Notes under the pieces: generated by a model
What the model was told of the DNA's origin: nothing
The model's input: the letters and a program-made list of their open reading frames with translations, nothing else
The model's database searches: none
Assembly (NCBI GenBank): GCA_019055375.1
Contig: JAHQIW010000863.1
Span: forward strand, 62,001-126,000
Direction: 5' to 3'
Origin: Parelaphostrongylus tenuis
Taxonomy: Eukaryota; Nematoda; Chromadorea; Rhabditida; Metastrongylidae
DNA: 64,000 nucleotides
Translations under genes and position numbers: made by a program
Shown: positions 34,109 to 47,070 of the stretch, piece by piece
How positions within the stretch are numbered: position 1 is the stretch's first letter
Layout: each line of letters begins with the position of its first letter

Positions 34109-35734
34109 AGTCTGCATGTACGCTATTTTTGACATCTGTATGAGTCGGTAATAAGATCAATGCATAGGCACAGCCCTCTGGATCACGTTAGAAAATTAAG
34201 CGCATGTATGGTGCCAGGTCTCGCGTTACAGTGACGCACTCATCTTTATGTTTCATTTCTGGGTCTTTAGCGTTCATCCAGAGCGTTTCGCGGGTAAAAC
34301 TATTCGATAACACCGGTGGTCTGGGCAGCCTAATCATGATGCAATGCTGAGAAATTCTCGTTAATCGATTTGCTATCGGCAGAGTTTTTGTTCTTTGATG
34401 AACACTGTGAAATCTGCTGAAGACAGCTATCCGACGCGTCTCTAGTTCATAAGTGCGGGGATGAGCGTAAACCCAAATCGACTGTTCGCTTTTTTTTTGC
34501 GATGCAGCTCAAACACTCTTTGTTTCTACTGCGGTTGTTTGGTCTACACATTCTTTGTAGTTTATGGCTTAAGTAAACTAAGTCTACAGTTAATGATTGT
34601 AGAGTAGACTGAGAGGTGTCTAAGTGTCATTCCCAACAGTCAAGATTGCCCTTGTACACACTTGAGAGATTGAAAGACTACCCTCAATATTCAATCCTAA
34701 GTTGTTCAATGAAGTGAAGTGATGCCCAAAGAAACGTTTAGAAAGGGGTTTTCATGGCCCTTCAAATTATCGATGGAACGATTATGCACAACTAGTCCGT
34801 CTAAATATGTCTGAATTGCTTAGAAAAGAAAGTTAATATTAGCGCCAGAACTTAGCACGAAGAGAAGAGTGTACATCGTACTTATAGTGGAAGCAAAAAC
34901 ATTTCAAATGAAAAAAAGACAAAAGGTCTTGCTTTTCACTCAACACAGATTAACACAAGTGAATTTCAGTTTTCATAAAATGGTGTTGGCGACAAGTTAA
35001 TGTTACTAATTTACATAATTTCGTGCATTGCTCATTCAGTGGTGAAGTATCACCATGTGTTTGCCAGAGACTTTCTTGCCTAGATAGCTGCGCTGATTAT
35101 ATAAGCAGGGCACATGTATAAAAACATTAACAAGAAGCAGTTTTTTTTTGCATAAAAACAGGAGAACCACTTTTATTCAATCAATATCTCTATATCATGA
35201 TGAGAAATCCAAAAAAAGGTTCTATTCCAAGTACGACCCTATCGATGGCACACCGCTTCACTGTAACACTGTGGTTTTCTAGGTGTAAAACTGTGAAATG
35301 GGAAAGTCATTAATCACTCGCTAGGATTATGCAAGCTTACTATGCCTTCGCTCATTTTTTCAACAAGTCCAACATGATAAAATGCTATTCAGCTATTCAA
35401 TTCATGAAACACATTCAACATATAGCGTTTCAATATTGACTTAGAGAAAAGCAACAATTTTAAGTGGCTAAAACTTCGTTGACGCAACAACACTCAATAG
35501 GAACGATTGCGATAACAAAACCTTCGAAACGGACTCCGAACATTCTCATTTGTACTTCTTTCATTAATGGATTTTTACTGCGAACATTGAACCCAGATGT
35601 GAGTCTAAAGAGCGTCATGATAGGTCCCACGAATCAATAATAAAGGAGTGGTGTGACAGGTAGTCTAAGTTCGCCACGACGACCAATATCATTAATTGTG
35701 ATTTTTAACGCCAGGATCCTCATTCTCAACGCTT

Positions 35735-36265
35735 AATGGTGCACGTGGGTTCGTTACACAAAGCGTAATAACGAAACCGACCACGTCATATCGAATCGAA
35801 GGTTTTGCCTTGATGACGTCACCCTTGAGGTAAAAGCAAAAAGGAGAGCCATAATTCAAAATCCGAAATTTCAAAACTACCGAAACTGGGATTTTTCCAT
35901 GTCATCAATCAACTCTTTAGAAGATACCGCTACTGACAGCGCTGATGAGATTTACAACTAACTAACATAGACTCGTAACGATAGTAATATGAAAGCTGAG
36001 GTCCGGAACTCGTCGTCAGACGTATGTCCGCAGAACACTTCAACTGATAGGCCAACGTGGAATAGCACTAGCTAAAGGCAACCGGCAACACACCACCGAA
36101 CTTGCAATACGCTATAGAAAAGAGATAAAAGGAAACCCTAGATAGAAGAGGCAGAAATCGTGGCTGACGGTTTGAAGGTTGAAGTGGGACATTTGCAAGG
36201 CTCACCGACGTCTAGCCACTTACGAAATGCAGGTGATAGCACTCAAACTCAGTATCAACTGATGG
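35735..36265 (+). mobile_element. Decayed RTE fragment (endonuclease end to linker)
   Basis: The conceptual peptide has NETDHVISNRRFCLDDV, then NYRNWDFSMSSI, then QRGIALAKGN and LAIRYRKEIKGN. These match, in order, the end of the APE endonuclease and the linker before the reverse transcriptase of the RTE element in copy B (IDHVLVNRRFCL, TINWDVF, LIRQRGIAQAIGNQ). The segment with the SDHR motif is deleted, and there are stops and frameshifts. Confidence 0.7.
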
Positions 36266-38085
36266 AAGTTTCCCAAATATGAGCCCTTTTATACAGAACG
36301 GATATTGATATATTGCCGCAATGGAATATAATCATAGTGTGGCCACAACGACTCGAATGTGAAGGGACACACATAAAGGAGGTGCACAGTCAGAACGTCG
36401 CCTTTCAGTAAATGACGTACCTTTACGAGCTACATTCAAATTTTATAGCTACGAAGATTGAGTTATGCACCAAAACCGACCTCATTAGGGAGATGAACGC
36501 GTTTTTACCTCCATCGTGAGTACGCGAAGCCACTACGCTATCAAGTCACCGTATTGCAACTGCTCTTACTTCGATATAAACTATCAAAACCGTCAGCACT
36601 CTACCTTCACATGTTTAGTCTGGTAAGCAAATATCGATATAAGTCTAGCTAAGCTGACAGCATTTTCTATCTGCGTAAACTATCTTTCTATTAATTAACC
36701 GTTTTCTAACAGTGGTATAGCACTCAACTCTTCATCGAAGAAAGAGTGGAAAGCAGTGATTTTGGTAGTGTAGTGGTAGCAAGCGCCTCCTGCAAGTGTG
36801 AAACGCGGTTCTAACTCTCGCCGCTGCCGATTTCTTGTTTACCTCTCAATCTCTTAGATGAATATTTCGATATCACAAAATTGCTAGAAAGCAGTAAAAT
36901 TATAGAAATATGGGTCTCATACCAACGTTATCACCATTCTATGATCACCATTAATATCGTCAACAAAACAAATCGACAAGGCAATACCTCTCAACTGAAA
37001 TCTAGTGCCATTCTCGAAATTCAATGCAAAATGGGAACGATACATAATAGCAGTGAATTCTACGACCGCCATTGATGGCATCATTCTGTTCATTCCCGTT
37101 TGATAGCTCGGGATGAAGAAAACATCTCTTTCGTTGGACAAGAATTTTTCACAAGAGTGTGTAATCATTCCAAAGCTTAAGTCTCTGGCTAGTGCCGTTT
37201 ATGGCCGTTTTTAAAGGATCCTTCTATAGCGCTGTAAATTCAAAAATAAAACTTTGTTTTACATCTGTCTCGAAATTCTACTAATTTTTCCCTGAAAGTC
37301 CGAAAAGCTTATAAACTTGTAGAGGAAATATCGTGGTATCAGAGCCATAAGTTTGATCTAGAGTTTCCTTCTGAGCGGAGAAAAAATTTTTTATTGAATA
37401 GAAAAATTGCACTTGATATTGTATGAGGCACCAGCTCCATCCATCTATAGTGGCGTTGAAGCCGCCGGAAGACGCCTGCGTTTCTATGCGTAGCCCTTAG
37501 ATTAGTCGGAGAGACACATGTCAGCGCAAATAAATCCATCTTATCTTCCCTGAAATTCTGCAGAGAAGAGGTATATCCAGAAAATTAGCAAGACGTTGAA
37601 ATAATTCCATCTTTCGCTATCGAATGACTACTAATTTCTAAGGGAAAAGCTCAGACTGGAGAGAAATATGCTCGTGTGATACACAAATGTTTTATTTTCA
37701 CTGAAGCGTATAATAGTGACTTCCTCAGAAAAAGGCTGAGTATAGCACTAGTCAGAAAATTAATCTTTGGAATCATTATTGACACTCGTATGATATTTCT
37801 TGTCTGGCAAAAGGCATCGTTTTCTCATCTTGTGCTAGCAAACGAAAAGTGCCCATGGTCCTCATAATAGCGAGCGTCATCGACTCGGCATGAATGTCAG
37901 CCAACTTCACCATTGAAAGTACAAATGTTGTTTGTCAACTATATTCCCTCAAAACGACGTTTATGGGGAAAGGACAGATAACGGAAAAAAGGCGCATGGA
38001 GTGCTTTCAAAATTGTCGAGAATCTTGTTAAAAGATAAATATCACCGCATTTTGTGTTCAATTTGTCCAGTGCATCTTTTGTTTT
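36266..38085. other. Spacer, no confident gene
   Basis: A weak tRNA-like stretch lies at about 36763-36830 (A-box-like TAGTGTAGTGGTAGCAAG, B-box-like GGTTCTAACTC). The remaining frames are short and featureless. Confidence 0.35.
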
Positions 38086-38195
38086 AAGGTATCACCTGTA
38101 TCACCTGTCGTCCCGTTGATCGTCGAGTGACTCGAGCGGGTACCAGCAACTCTTCCATTTTTCCCTATCGCGTGCAAGAGTAGCCCACTGGACAA
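38086..38195 (-). mobile_element. RTE 3'-end fragment flanked by a 12-bp inverted repeat
   Basis: Matches 48530-48640 (ATCACCTGTATCACCTGTCG, TGACTCGAGCGGGTACCAGC, CCCTATCGCGTGCAA). Only about 110 bp of the element's 3' end remain. ATTTGTCCAGTG at 38060-38071 and CACTGGACAAAT at about 38188-38199 are exact reverse complements around it. Confidence 0.8.
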
Positions 38196-38199
38196 ATAT

Positions 38200-39019
38200 G
38201 AAAAAATAAGAAAAAAATGAAATATAAAAAAATAAAAAATAAATAAAAAAATGCAATATGACATATGTAGAAAAATTTGTTCCTCTATATAGAAAAAGCG
38301 AGATTATTAAGCTTATTAAATGCGCACACTCAAGAAGGCAATTCTTAGATTACGCGCTATTACACAAATAAAAGAGAGAACTCGAGTTTCGACCTACGTT
38401 AACAATTAGACCTCAAAGCCTCTGCTAAGGTGCCGTTATCTAGTAACTAGGTGAGCCGAGCACGTGGTGGAATAGTATGACAACCGATCAACATGTGCAA
38501 TTAGCTGTCAAGTTCTACGACGTTCAGTAAAAAAAATATGGTCATTCTTTTACCAAGATCTTGGTGGACAAAGAGCGAGCTACTGGAGAGGGTAAACCCA
38601 CAAGACTACTCATGGATCTGACAGGATCAGATAGACCGTTTACTGGCGACCCACTAGATCTAATCGATGATAAATAAGAGGATAAGCGATAACCGTAACT
38701 CCAACTAATTTTTTAGGCTCGTATTACGCTCTAATGAGAGCACTTTCTCATGCAATTTTGTCTTGTTCTGTGGGAAGCAGTTCTATATTTGCTCAAAAAA
38801 AAAAACGTTTTCATATTCACGTCATTGCTCTCACTTCGTTTGATTTTTGTTGAGTTCTTGATTAATCCAAACGCTTATCACTTCATGTTTTCGTCTTTAT
38901 AAGACGCAAGTACATATTAGTCTAACGCACCCCTATTATGGTTGTGATGGAACACAAACAGCAAAATAATTCGTCAACCGCTTGTGAATATTATCTACAC
39001 GTCGAGATGATTAACATAC
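38200..39019. other. Spacer, no gene seen
   Basis: A-rich stretch at 38200-38270, otherwise unremarkable. Confidence 0.4.
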
Positions 39020-40285
39020 CTTTCGCCTTTGAGGATTTGAGTGGCTTCTTCCAAATATTCGCGTTCTACCACACACTCCGAAACTATCGATATCATCAGA
39101 ACCTAAAATAGTAGTGTTTTGGAACTATGCTGGAGTCGTATTTATCGTTAAGTGGAGCTTTTTTCAAAAGTAATTTTTGCTTCTGTGTAGAATCCCAAAG
39201 CGTCATGGGTTTTCCCCATAAAAAAAATGTGCTCAATTATATCTGGTGACATAACGTTTGCGTGAAAATGGAAAATTCTACCGAATAAAACACTTTAGAA
39301 TCAGTGTGAATTTCCATTATGCTGTATCTAGTAATAAAATCCATAGACAGAAGTTCTAGTTTCTCATAGTTGACAATTGTAAGGCAAGCCGAGAACAGGC
39401 CAGAAATGGTGTCCTCTAATCCAGCATTCGAAAGACTTTCATAAGCTTTTGCCACTTCTTTCTCCACAGAACCAAGCACTGCAATTTGAATGAATTTCTC
39501 TCAGAAATTTGTTTCGCACAGCAATGGCTTTTTTTCGAAACAGTACTTGATTTTCAAATCGTCCTCTCATGTGATAGAACTCATACGAATGAGCTTCGAG
39601 AGCAGTGGCCTTGCCAAAGTATATCTAAGCAGTTATGTGATATAAGATTAAAAACATAAGTAATAGATGAGTTGTATATTGCCTGTGCAACATACGACTG
39701 TGTAATTAAAAGTCACGTACGTTGAATGTGTACGGAATGCTATAAAAAATGGCAGGATGTTCATGGTATTAATGAATCTATTCAATTTTTCTGCTCCTCC
39801 TATAGAAGAGAATTGTGTTTTTGAGTGGCTGAATTACCCATTCAGGTGGAAACCGCTGTGGTTTGATTTTTAACCCAAACTGATAGAGCAGGACATGCAG
39901 TTCTTTTATGAAAAAATATTTCAAGTTCAATGCGAAAGAAAAAGGCTCTGCGGACAGATTCTCACCTAGGTTATGATAATACATTCTAACTTGCTCCACT
40001 CCTTCATTGCATTCTATCCAAAAGTGTCTTAATCAACAAAGACTCAAAATATTCAAGCGTATTAATGCAAAAGCCTTACATGTCCGTCAAAACCATGGAA
40101 AAGGTTAAAAGTATTGGGCTACATGCCAGGAATTCGAAAAAGTACTTAATTTTGTCTTCCGCGCGATGGTTTTCGGCTAGTTTTTCCCGTAGCCGCACAC
40201 AGAAGTAAAACAACGTTAAGGTTCGTCGGCTCCAGCTCGTGAGCTTGCATAGCGTAGTTGTGGGCTAAATGTTTTAAAGACTCAG
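39020..40285 (-). pseudogene. RMDN/FAM82-family TPR gene, probably a pseudogene
   Basis: Minus-strand segments follow the order of RMDN (regulator of microtubule dynamics; C. elegans rmd-1) proteins. 40285-40123: AESLKHLAHNYAMQAHEL then EPTNLNVVLLLCAATGK, then in another frame KLAENHRAEDKIKYFFEF. 39624-39515: YFGKATALEAHSYEF then YHMRGRFENQV. 39478-39282: GSVEKEVAKAYESLSNAGLE. About 39242-39150: a TPR-like GKTHDALGFYTEAKITFEKS. 39102-39020: ECVVEREYLEEATQILKGE before donor GTATGT. Several have good nematode splice sites. A frame shift at an A5 run (40181-40185), a stop after the fourth segment and phase mismatches suggest decay, unless these are assembly errors. The first exon or exons are not visible. 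RMDN proteins are TPR adaptors linked to microtubules and organelle contacts. Confidence 0.65.
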
Positions 40286-41620
40286 CTGCACATTAGCCAT
40301 GAGACGTGAAAAATAACTATATTGTAACATTTAAAACATAATGACCACTAGTAAAACAACAGCTGACGGGTAAAATATTGACACTGAAGTATTTCCAACA
40401 TCCGTCATGGTCAACCTATCTCCGAGTACAATGTACCGTTTGTTTATTAGGAGCTAAAAAAATTGCTCCTGCGGCATATATATCCGGTCATACACAAGAA
40501 AAAAAGCAATTTTCCAGTGTATGTGAAAAAGGATACAGAAGAAAATGAAGGACCAGATCACGAACGAAAAACTGTTCGAACTTCTCATTAACCATGTTGC
40601 ACAGGTTTCAGTGTTCCTTCCACAGTATAACTATATTTCAAAGTGTAGTAAGTGCTCTATATAGAGGAGAAGTTCATTACTAATCTAGATATTACGCATC
40701 TGGCGTTTGGTGGTTAGCACCAAATAATGAAAAAGCATCAACGGCATTGTGCTCGCAATAACAACGTTGAGAAATCTCACCTCATTACTGAAGATAACTA
40801 CTTGAGAATTATAAGGGGTAAGATTCTACAACAATAATCGCATTAGGCTCCCTACAGAAGATATAACACAACGGCACTACATCCCAAGATAAACCAACAA
40901 CATTTTGGATTGAAGCTGTATATATCAGAGAGTTCTACTTCCAATGTAAGCGCAAATTGTGCTCAAAACTGGGAACGCTAGCACAATTCGATAATCAAAT
41001 AGGACTTCAAACGACGAAGGAACACGTTGACTATGTTGAGGGCTCAACACTCTATGGAAAACTTTTGAACTTTGTTTATTGCATTCCATGTTTAGTGATG
41101 TGCATTATTTTGACATCAAACAGGAATAGAACTCGCATTTGACTATCTTGGGGCGAATGCTAATCAACTGCATTAGCAGCACCTGTTTTGCCGCCGGGAT
41201 GTCACGGCAGAGTGTTTGTGACACTCGTCACGGTGCGCGCAGAACCGAGATCCACCCTTAGCCCTTTTCGGCAGTCAAAAACAAGCTATTCTTGAGGACG
41301 CAAGAAGACCCGCCCAACCAGTATTCTGCGACGTCCAAGAAAAAGACAAAAATTAAATCGAATGTCAAAAGTGCCGGGATCCGCACACTAAACAAGAAAC
41401 GATGTGAAGGCGGACTGATAAAGTGTCCGAAGAACGTTTTCTCCACCACTCTTTCTACACTACCACGCATCATTTTGTTATTGGGCTTATTTACATTCCA
41501 CTACTGTTAAAATGTGGTCAAATAAAGAGGAAGTGTTATTACTCGCACTCCATGTTGTTGGCTAAACTTTCGAAGGAATCCTAAGAGTTAATAATTCTGA
41601 AATCTTACGCCATCTAGGGC
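40286..41620. other. Spacer left of copy B
   Basis: A plus-strand open segment (about 40870-41141; REFYFQCKRKLCSKLG, then a hydrophobic LLNFVYCIPCLVMCIILT, then TGA) could be a membrane-protein terminal exon, but no family or acceptor was settled. The frames at 41258-41510 overlap on both strands and are not convincing, although AATAAA occurs near 41521. Confidence 0.35.
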
Positions 41621-42734
41621 TTGCTCATGACATCATTCGTATAACACGAAATGTAAACCATGTAATTGCATGTATTGTATGTTTATGTCAATGTAATTCC
41701 CTTAACTCTTTCACGACCGTGCGTACAAATTTGGCCCTGCACACAACCGAACATCGGTAAATCGATCGATCTAAAATCATCGTAATGTCTTCGTTTTACG
41801 CCTTGAAGCTGTTCCAGTAGTCTGTTGCCGTACAGAGCAAATAACGCCACAGCTTTCTTGTGATGACCTTGTGTTTTCCTACTTTACGCGAAGGAGTTAA
41901 TTGGGTGGGCAGTTAAGCCTCAACATAGAGGTCTGATAAACCATAGGTAGCTCGTGTGATCTACATAAATCATGTGTGAACATGTGCATTGCTGGCTTTC
42001 AACAACCACCTTGATCTATCACGGAATAAAAGGAGAATTGGAGGAGCTTGAGGAAAGAAAAAAAACCAATCAGATTTAGTCTTTTCCTAGCCTACCTTCA
42101 TCCTGAGGCTTGACGCGACTGATTCGTTGAAATTGTTCGTATAAGAATATTCCTTGGTGAGTGTTGTTTTGTTCACCAAAACTAATCTCTTGTTTGGATC
42201 GAGCTCTGTCGAGAGGGTTTGTAGTCACCAATAAACCGCCGTTTTTCAATCCGTAGATGTAAAACAGCTGATATTGCTATAGTGCTATTTGTTATCTTTA
42301 AGGCTTTTAGAACTACCACTGGGACTATTCTTTTGACGGTTAAGCTCTTCATTAGAATGTAGATCGGGCGATTAATCTGACACTTCGAAGAAATCACTGC
42401 TTGCTTTCTTATTTTCCGTAATGCTGTGGATTGCAACGAATCAACGCAAGACTGCCTCTCATTTATCCTTTTCATTCTGCGTGAAACTATTGAATTGTGC
42501 CTGATTTAGTATCTCGTCCTGCACCTCAAGCAGCTCGCCCTTCAACGCTGGTTACTGGTGTCCAAGAACTGCTGCACGGATTTTGAGAATTAGCATCAAA
42601 AGGCAACAAAATCTGCTAAACTAAGTTAAGAAAAGTTCAAGGTAAGGGCTAAAGGAGCAGTGTCTATTGAGTACAGTGCTATTTTTTTAATTGTATCTGC
42701 TAGAATAATGTATAAATGTGTTTTCGTCATACAG

Positions 42735-42838
42735 AATATGGATTCAAATCGAAACATGGCACCATTGCATAGGCGTGAACCTGATAGTACCGCTATCGAT
42801 CTCAGTCGTAGAAAATTTTCACATAGATTGAAAACTAT
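42735..42838 (+). CDS. Candidate exon with start codon (copy B)
   Basis: Copy B partner of 10468-10571. It shares the acceptor CGTCATACAG, the ATG at 42738, the frame MDSNRNMAPLHRREPDSTAI and the GTAAAT donor. Changes from copy A are substitutions only and keep the frame. Confidence 0.4.
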
Positions 42839-42839
42839 G

Positions 42840-44614
42840 TAAATATTGTCAGCGCTTCCCATTGTTATTTGTGGGAAGAAAGAATTTTTCACAGCTTCTA
42901 AAAGCGCGTTTCACTGATTGAGTAATGTTCACTGTGATTGTGAATGAGCTCATAATAGTAGTCATGCATCTGATTTTGGCCATAAACATATCTTAAGCTA
43001 TCGCCTATGCGTATGTTATAGGCAACCGGAAGATGCCGATACTCATGCTGAAGTAATGTGGTTTGATAAGTTCGCTTCGTCCACGAACCATTACATCTGT
43101 GTTCACCTCGTCAAGAGCAGTAGGTAGTCAAATTTCTTCGTACCAGTTATTGTTGTTCATGTAAACCAGTCGTATAATTTCAGATTTTGTCGCATTAAAT
43201 TTTGAAGCCAATCTCATTCATTGGACATCAGCTTTTCTCAAAAGTATGAGTAATCATTAGAAAGCTTTATTCTCTGATTACAAGGCCTCGTCGCCGGTTT
43301 TCCAAGGCAACTTTTCGTAATGCTATAGCATCCAGAAAAATCTCATTTCTCAACCGCCTTTAGCCTTCTCATGTGTTCCTGTCCTAAAATCTGCCGATTC
43401 GGTGAAAAAAATCCTCAGTAAAATAACAATATTTGCCAACATTTTAACGCACAGTATGTAGATCACTATCGAGCTAAGCGACAGATCAAAAAGATGAGTA
43501 TGAAACAAAATTTTATCCTGGATGCTACTGTGCTTTGAAAGAGTGTCTTGAGAGAACACAAATGTAGGGTTTTACCCTGAGACTCAAGCTTTCTAATCAC
43601 TACTATCACTATGAAAGTTCCTGTCCAGCGAATGAATTGCGCAAAAATTTGCCACCGCCTAACATATGAATACCAAATGTGTTTTTTGCTTTTGCTTAAA
43701 GTTCCAGTAGTCACCCGATAGCTCAATTTGCGAGAGATTCAATGGTTCGTTTTCTTTTTCTAGTGGCCAATCTACTGCTTCATAATAGTAGAAGTAATGT
43801 TATGTTTCACATGCAAACGTTTTTTGGTAGATTAAGCTTTTTCTCTGAACTTTTGGTAGCCAATCTCTACCACATATCTCTTTTATTTTGGTGACTTATT
43901 TGATTTTTTGAAAGGACTTTTTAGTGCGTCTAAGTAAACAAAGAATAAGGTTTTGCGCAACGCGACATTTGCACTAAGCCACTGCGCTCGTGCCTATGTA
44001 GGGGTAGGTTTTCGCAGCACTGGCACCAATTACCGCGCTTTTCCTGGTGTCAAGTTCACGAAACGCGATCTTCTTTTGGTTATCACAGCAGGACAAGAGG
44101 TTATTTTTAAAGACCAAGTCCGCTAATGAGTCGTTACGATTTGCGCTATGGTATGATTCTTGGAAGTCCAAATGAAAAAGTTTGTCCGTCGGAAAATGCC
44201 TCAGTTTGCTACAAGATTTTACTCTTACTTTGAAAGCGCAATAAAAAATGAATTTCGAAATCGAGCACTCCACTAAAATTCTCATCATTCGAGCTATCGA
44301 ACGACTGCCGAAACTTGAAACATTAGAAGAAACACGCTCTTCCCGAAAGCCTGAAACAGAGTGGAAAAACGCAAGAACTACCCCTACCGCCTCCTAAAGC
44401 CACGCGCAACGTCCGATAGCCTCTTGTCCGAAACTCGGTGTTCCGGAGGAGCGGTGAGCTCACATTACGTCTTATCTTTTCTATGTATTTTCATACACAT
44501 TCTCCACATTTCAAAGTTGTTTGGTCGAAAACTGTTGTCGGCTTTGCGACTACTCACTGTTTGAGTCATTCAGCTATTTTATTATATATCTCGTAATTAT
44601 TATTGGAACCAGCA
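42840..44614. other. Copy B sequence, no gene seen
   Basis: Homologous to 10573-12525 with many indels. The poly-G run of copy A is absent. No frame is maintained between the copies. Confidence 0.4.
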
Positions 44615-45205
44615 TGTCATGTGTTCTGTTAAATGGGCTGACTTTTAAAGCCCGATACACGTATCCAAATCTTGACGGCCTCATCGGCCGGGCGATACCC
44701 TTCGCCTTTAGCCAATCCTCCCGAGGCGCTTGGTCCTTTGTACACAGAGTAGGCGACGAAAAACATTTTACACTGCCTGCCAAGTGAAATTTTCACCGAA
44801 CAGGCAGTGTTGTATACTCGATTGCTCTTGGCTGATATCTTCAGTATATTATATCTATCCTTCAGAGCGTTTTCTTAAGACTACGATCAAATTTCAGTAT
44901 ACTTCGTAATTATAATTTGAGCAACGTGTCATGTGGTTTTTTAAATGTGCTGACTTCTAGAGCCCGATACACGTGTTTCGACGTTGACGGCCTCATCAGT
45001 CCGATGGTTCCCTTCGTCTTTAGCCAGTCCTCTCTGTGGGTGCTCAGTCCCCTATACCAAGAGCGCGCTCTATAAAAGAGCCCACTTAACCGACCACATA
45101 ACATGTTGGTTCAGATAATAATCACGAGTTATGTTGAGATTTGAGCGTGGTCTTGAGAAAACACTCGAAACGAAAGGTTTTCTTTTGCAAGCTTCAAATG
45201 TGTCG
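44615..45205. mobile_element. Hairpin MITE, copy 2 (copy B)
   Basis: Counterpart of 12530-13115, with the same double-unit structure (GGGCTGACTTTTAAAGCCC and AGTGAAATTTTCACCG). It was inherited through the duplication, not inserted independently. Confidence 0.7.
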
Positions 45206-45467
45206 TAATCGAAGAATTGATGTGGCTAATGATGAATAAGAAGCAATGTTATGTTCCGACCCCTTCCTATTTGCCTACAATCACGCGACGGCGCCATGTC
45301 CTGGATGTCGCCAAGACTGCAGGAAGGTTCACCAGACCAGCGTTCCACGAAATTCACGAAAAAGACGATATTCTCAAGCAGCAGTCGAAACGCTATATAC
45401 GAAATGTTCGAAGACTTCTGAAGGCGATGACTGCGAGAAAACAGATCAAATGCGACAAGTACTAAAG

Positions 45468-47070
45468 TCTACATAGTAAACGAAAATGTGACTATAGGTC
45501 ATACAAAATTGAAGGGATTTGTCATCAAATGTCCCTTATTCATTCATCATCAAATGCTCGTGTTTAAGGTGTCGATATGTTCGTCGCAGATAATCTCAAA
45601 AAAAGAAATTTTGCCAATTTAGCTAAAATCATTCGTAAGAGAAAAAAGAGGAGTATTTTGTGCGTGACTTTCATATATATTGCTTCAATTATCTGATGTG
45701 GCAATATGCTTTCCCACACTACTCTTGTATAGGTGAATATCACCAAATCACATTCATATTTTAGTTCCTCTTTCGTGTAAATAGTTGAACAGATTGATTA
45801 TGTTGATCGCATCTTCGCAGCTCATCATTACAATCCACATTCTGTCCGGCAATAACCATGATATAAGTCTTATATCTTGTTTTTTGAACTGAGTAGTAAC
45901 GTTGCTCAGCACCATAGTATCGATTTACCGGTCCACCTATGAGCAGCTTTATCATGTTGTTTAGGAAGGACTGTTGTTCAAAGCGCTCTCTCCTGCCTGT
46001 TTACCTATGCAGTTGTTATACAGAATCTGCATAATGCCACATTATAACCTTTGTTGCACTATGTTATTCGATAATTGAGGTGTAATGATGTGCCGTTCTT
46101 TTGGCTATGATTTTTTCCTTTGACGAGCGGAGTTGGGACAGCAAGGTGGTGTATCCTAAGTCACGAAGGAAAACTCTTCTTCGTCCAGCAGTCACAATGC
46201 CGTCAACATTTGATTTAGTTCTACAGATTATGCGGAGGATACTGAATGTTCACCGTCTGGTTTGATAATAGTGTATGTTCATGACTAGGAGAATTGAGTG
46301 GTGAGTATAAACACGGCCTCAGGCAAGGATTAAACCCGCCTTCTATCAAACCGTAAATGACTTTTTGTTCATTTATGAAGTCATTTTGCTTGCACGCGTT
46401 AAAATTGGCAAATTTTTGTTAGTTACAGAATACAAAAAAGCATATTTATTATCCGAAGGAAAAGATTTGTGCACAATGTTGCAATCGTATTTTATTGGGG
46501 CCAGTAAGTAGCGCAGATTTTCAACCCCCTATTGTTTCAACATACCTATTTTCATCCACACTTTAGGGGTACATATATCATCTTGCAGGACAATCATTTC
46601 TCAACAGCTGGACACTTTGTAGGATTGATATTATTTTATCACAAGACAAACTATGGTAATTTTCATTCGCTGCATATGCAGCCAGTGCATATTCTCACTG
46701 CAGTATATTATAGGGAAACTGTGTTCTATGGAGCCATGTCTACTGTACAGGACTGTGAGCAAGAGCAGTTGTGAGTAATGACTATAGATAATATTTCAAA
46801 CTGTTATGTACGTTATTCCTAGTGGTTATTGTCGATCGACGCAAGAAGTGTTAATTGTTGCCCACTGTTGCTTGTGCGAATAACTGCTGAACAATGCTTA
46901 GCTGTATAAATCACTCGGAATTTCGAGTACAGGGTTCACCACATGACCGGGATAATTGATGCGTTGAGCACGAAAGGCCCACGGAGCCAGCCTCTTCTTG
47001 CCGATCGCGGCGTGTCTCATCCGTGGTATTGAGTGCTTAGTGACGCCGGCCATTTGGAAGACGATTGCTG
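45468..47070. repeat. Near-identical tract shared with copy A
   Basis: Partner of 13380-14975. Differences seen include single-base homopolymer indels (for example ACGCGTT here against ACGCGGTT in A) and a few substitutions, while flanking sequence is clearly more diverged. Confidence 0.8.
46107..46883 (+). CDS. Multi-exon gene of unknown family (copy B)
   Basis: All coding pieces of the copy A gene are present: the open segment from 46107, then 46423-46503, 46567-46770 and 46823-46883. The acceptors and donors are unchanged (GTAAGT, GTGAGT) and the stop is the same. The few differences fall in introns. If copy A's gene is real, copy B encodes the same protein, which contrasts with the decay of the rest of copy B. 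Confidence 0.5.

Larger units (their letters stand above)
33646..35730. other. Spacer with possible retroelement end
   Basis: No gene seen. A GTT microsatellite and a hammerhead/Penelope-like motif lie at 34041-34108. Confidence 0.4.
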
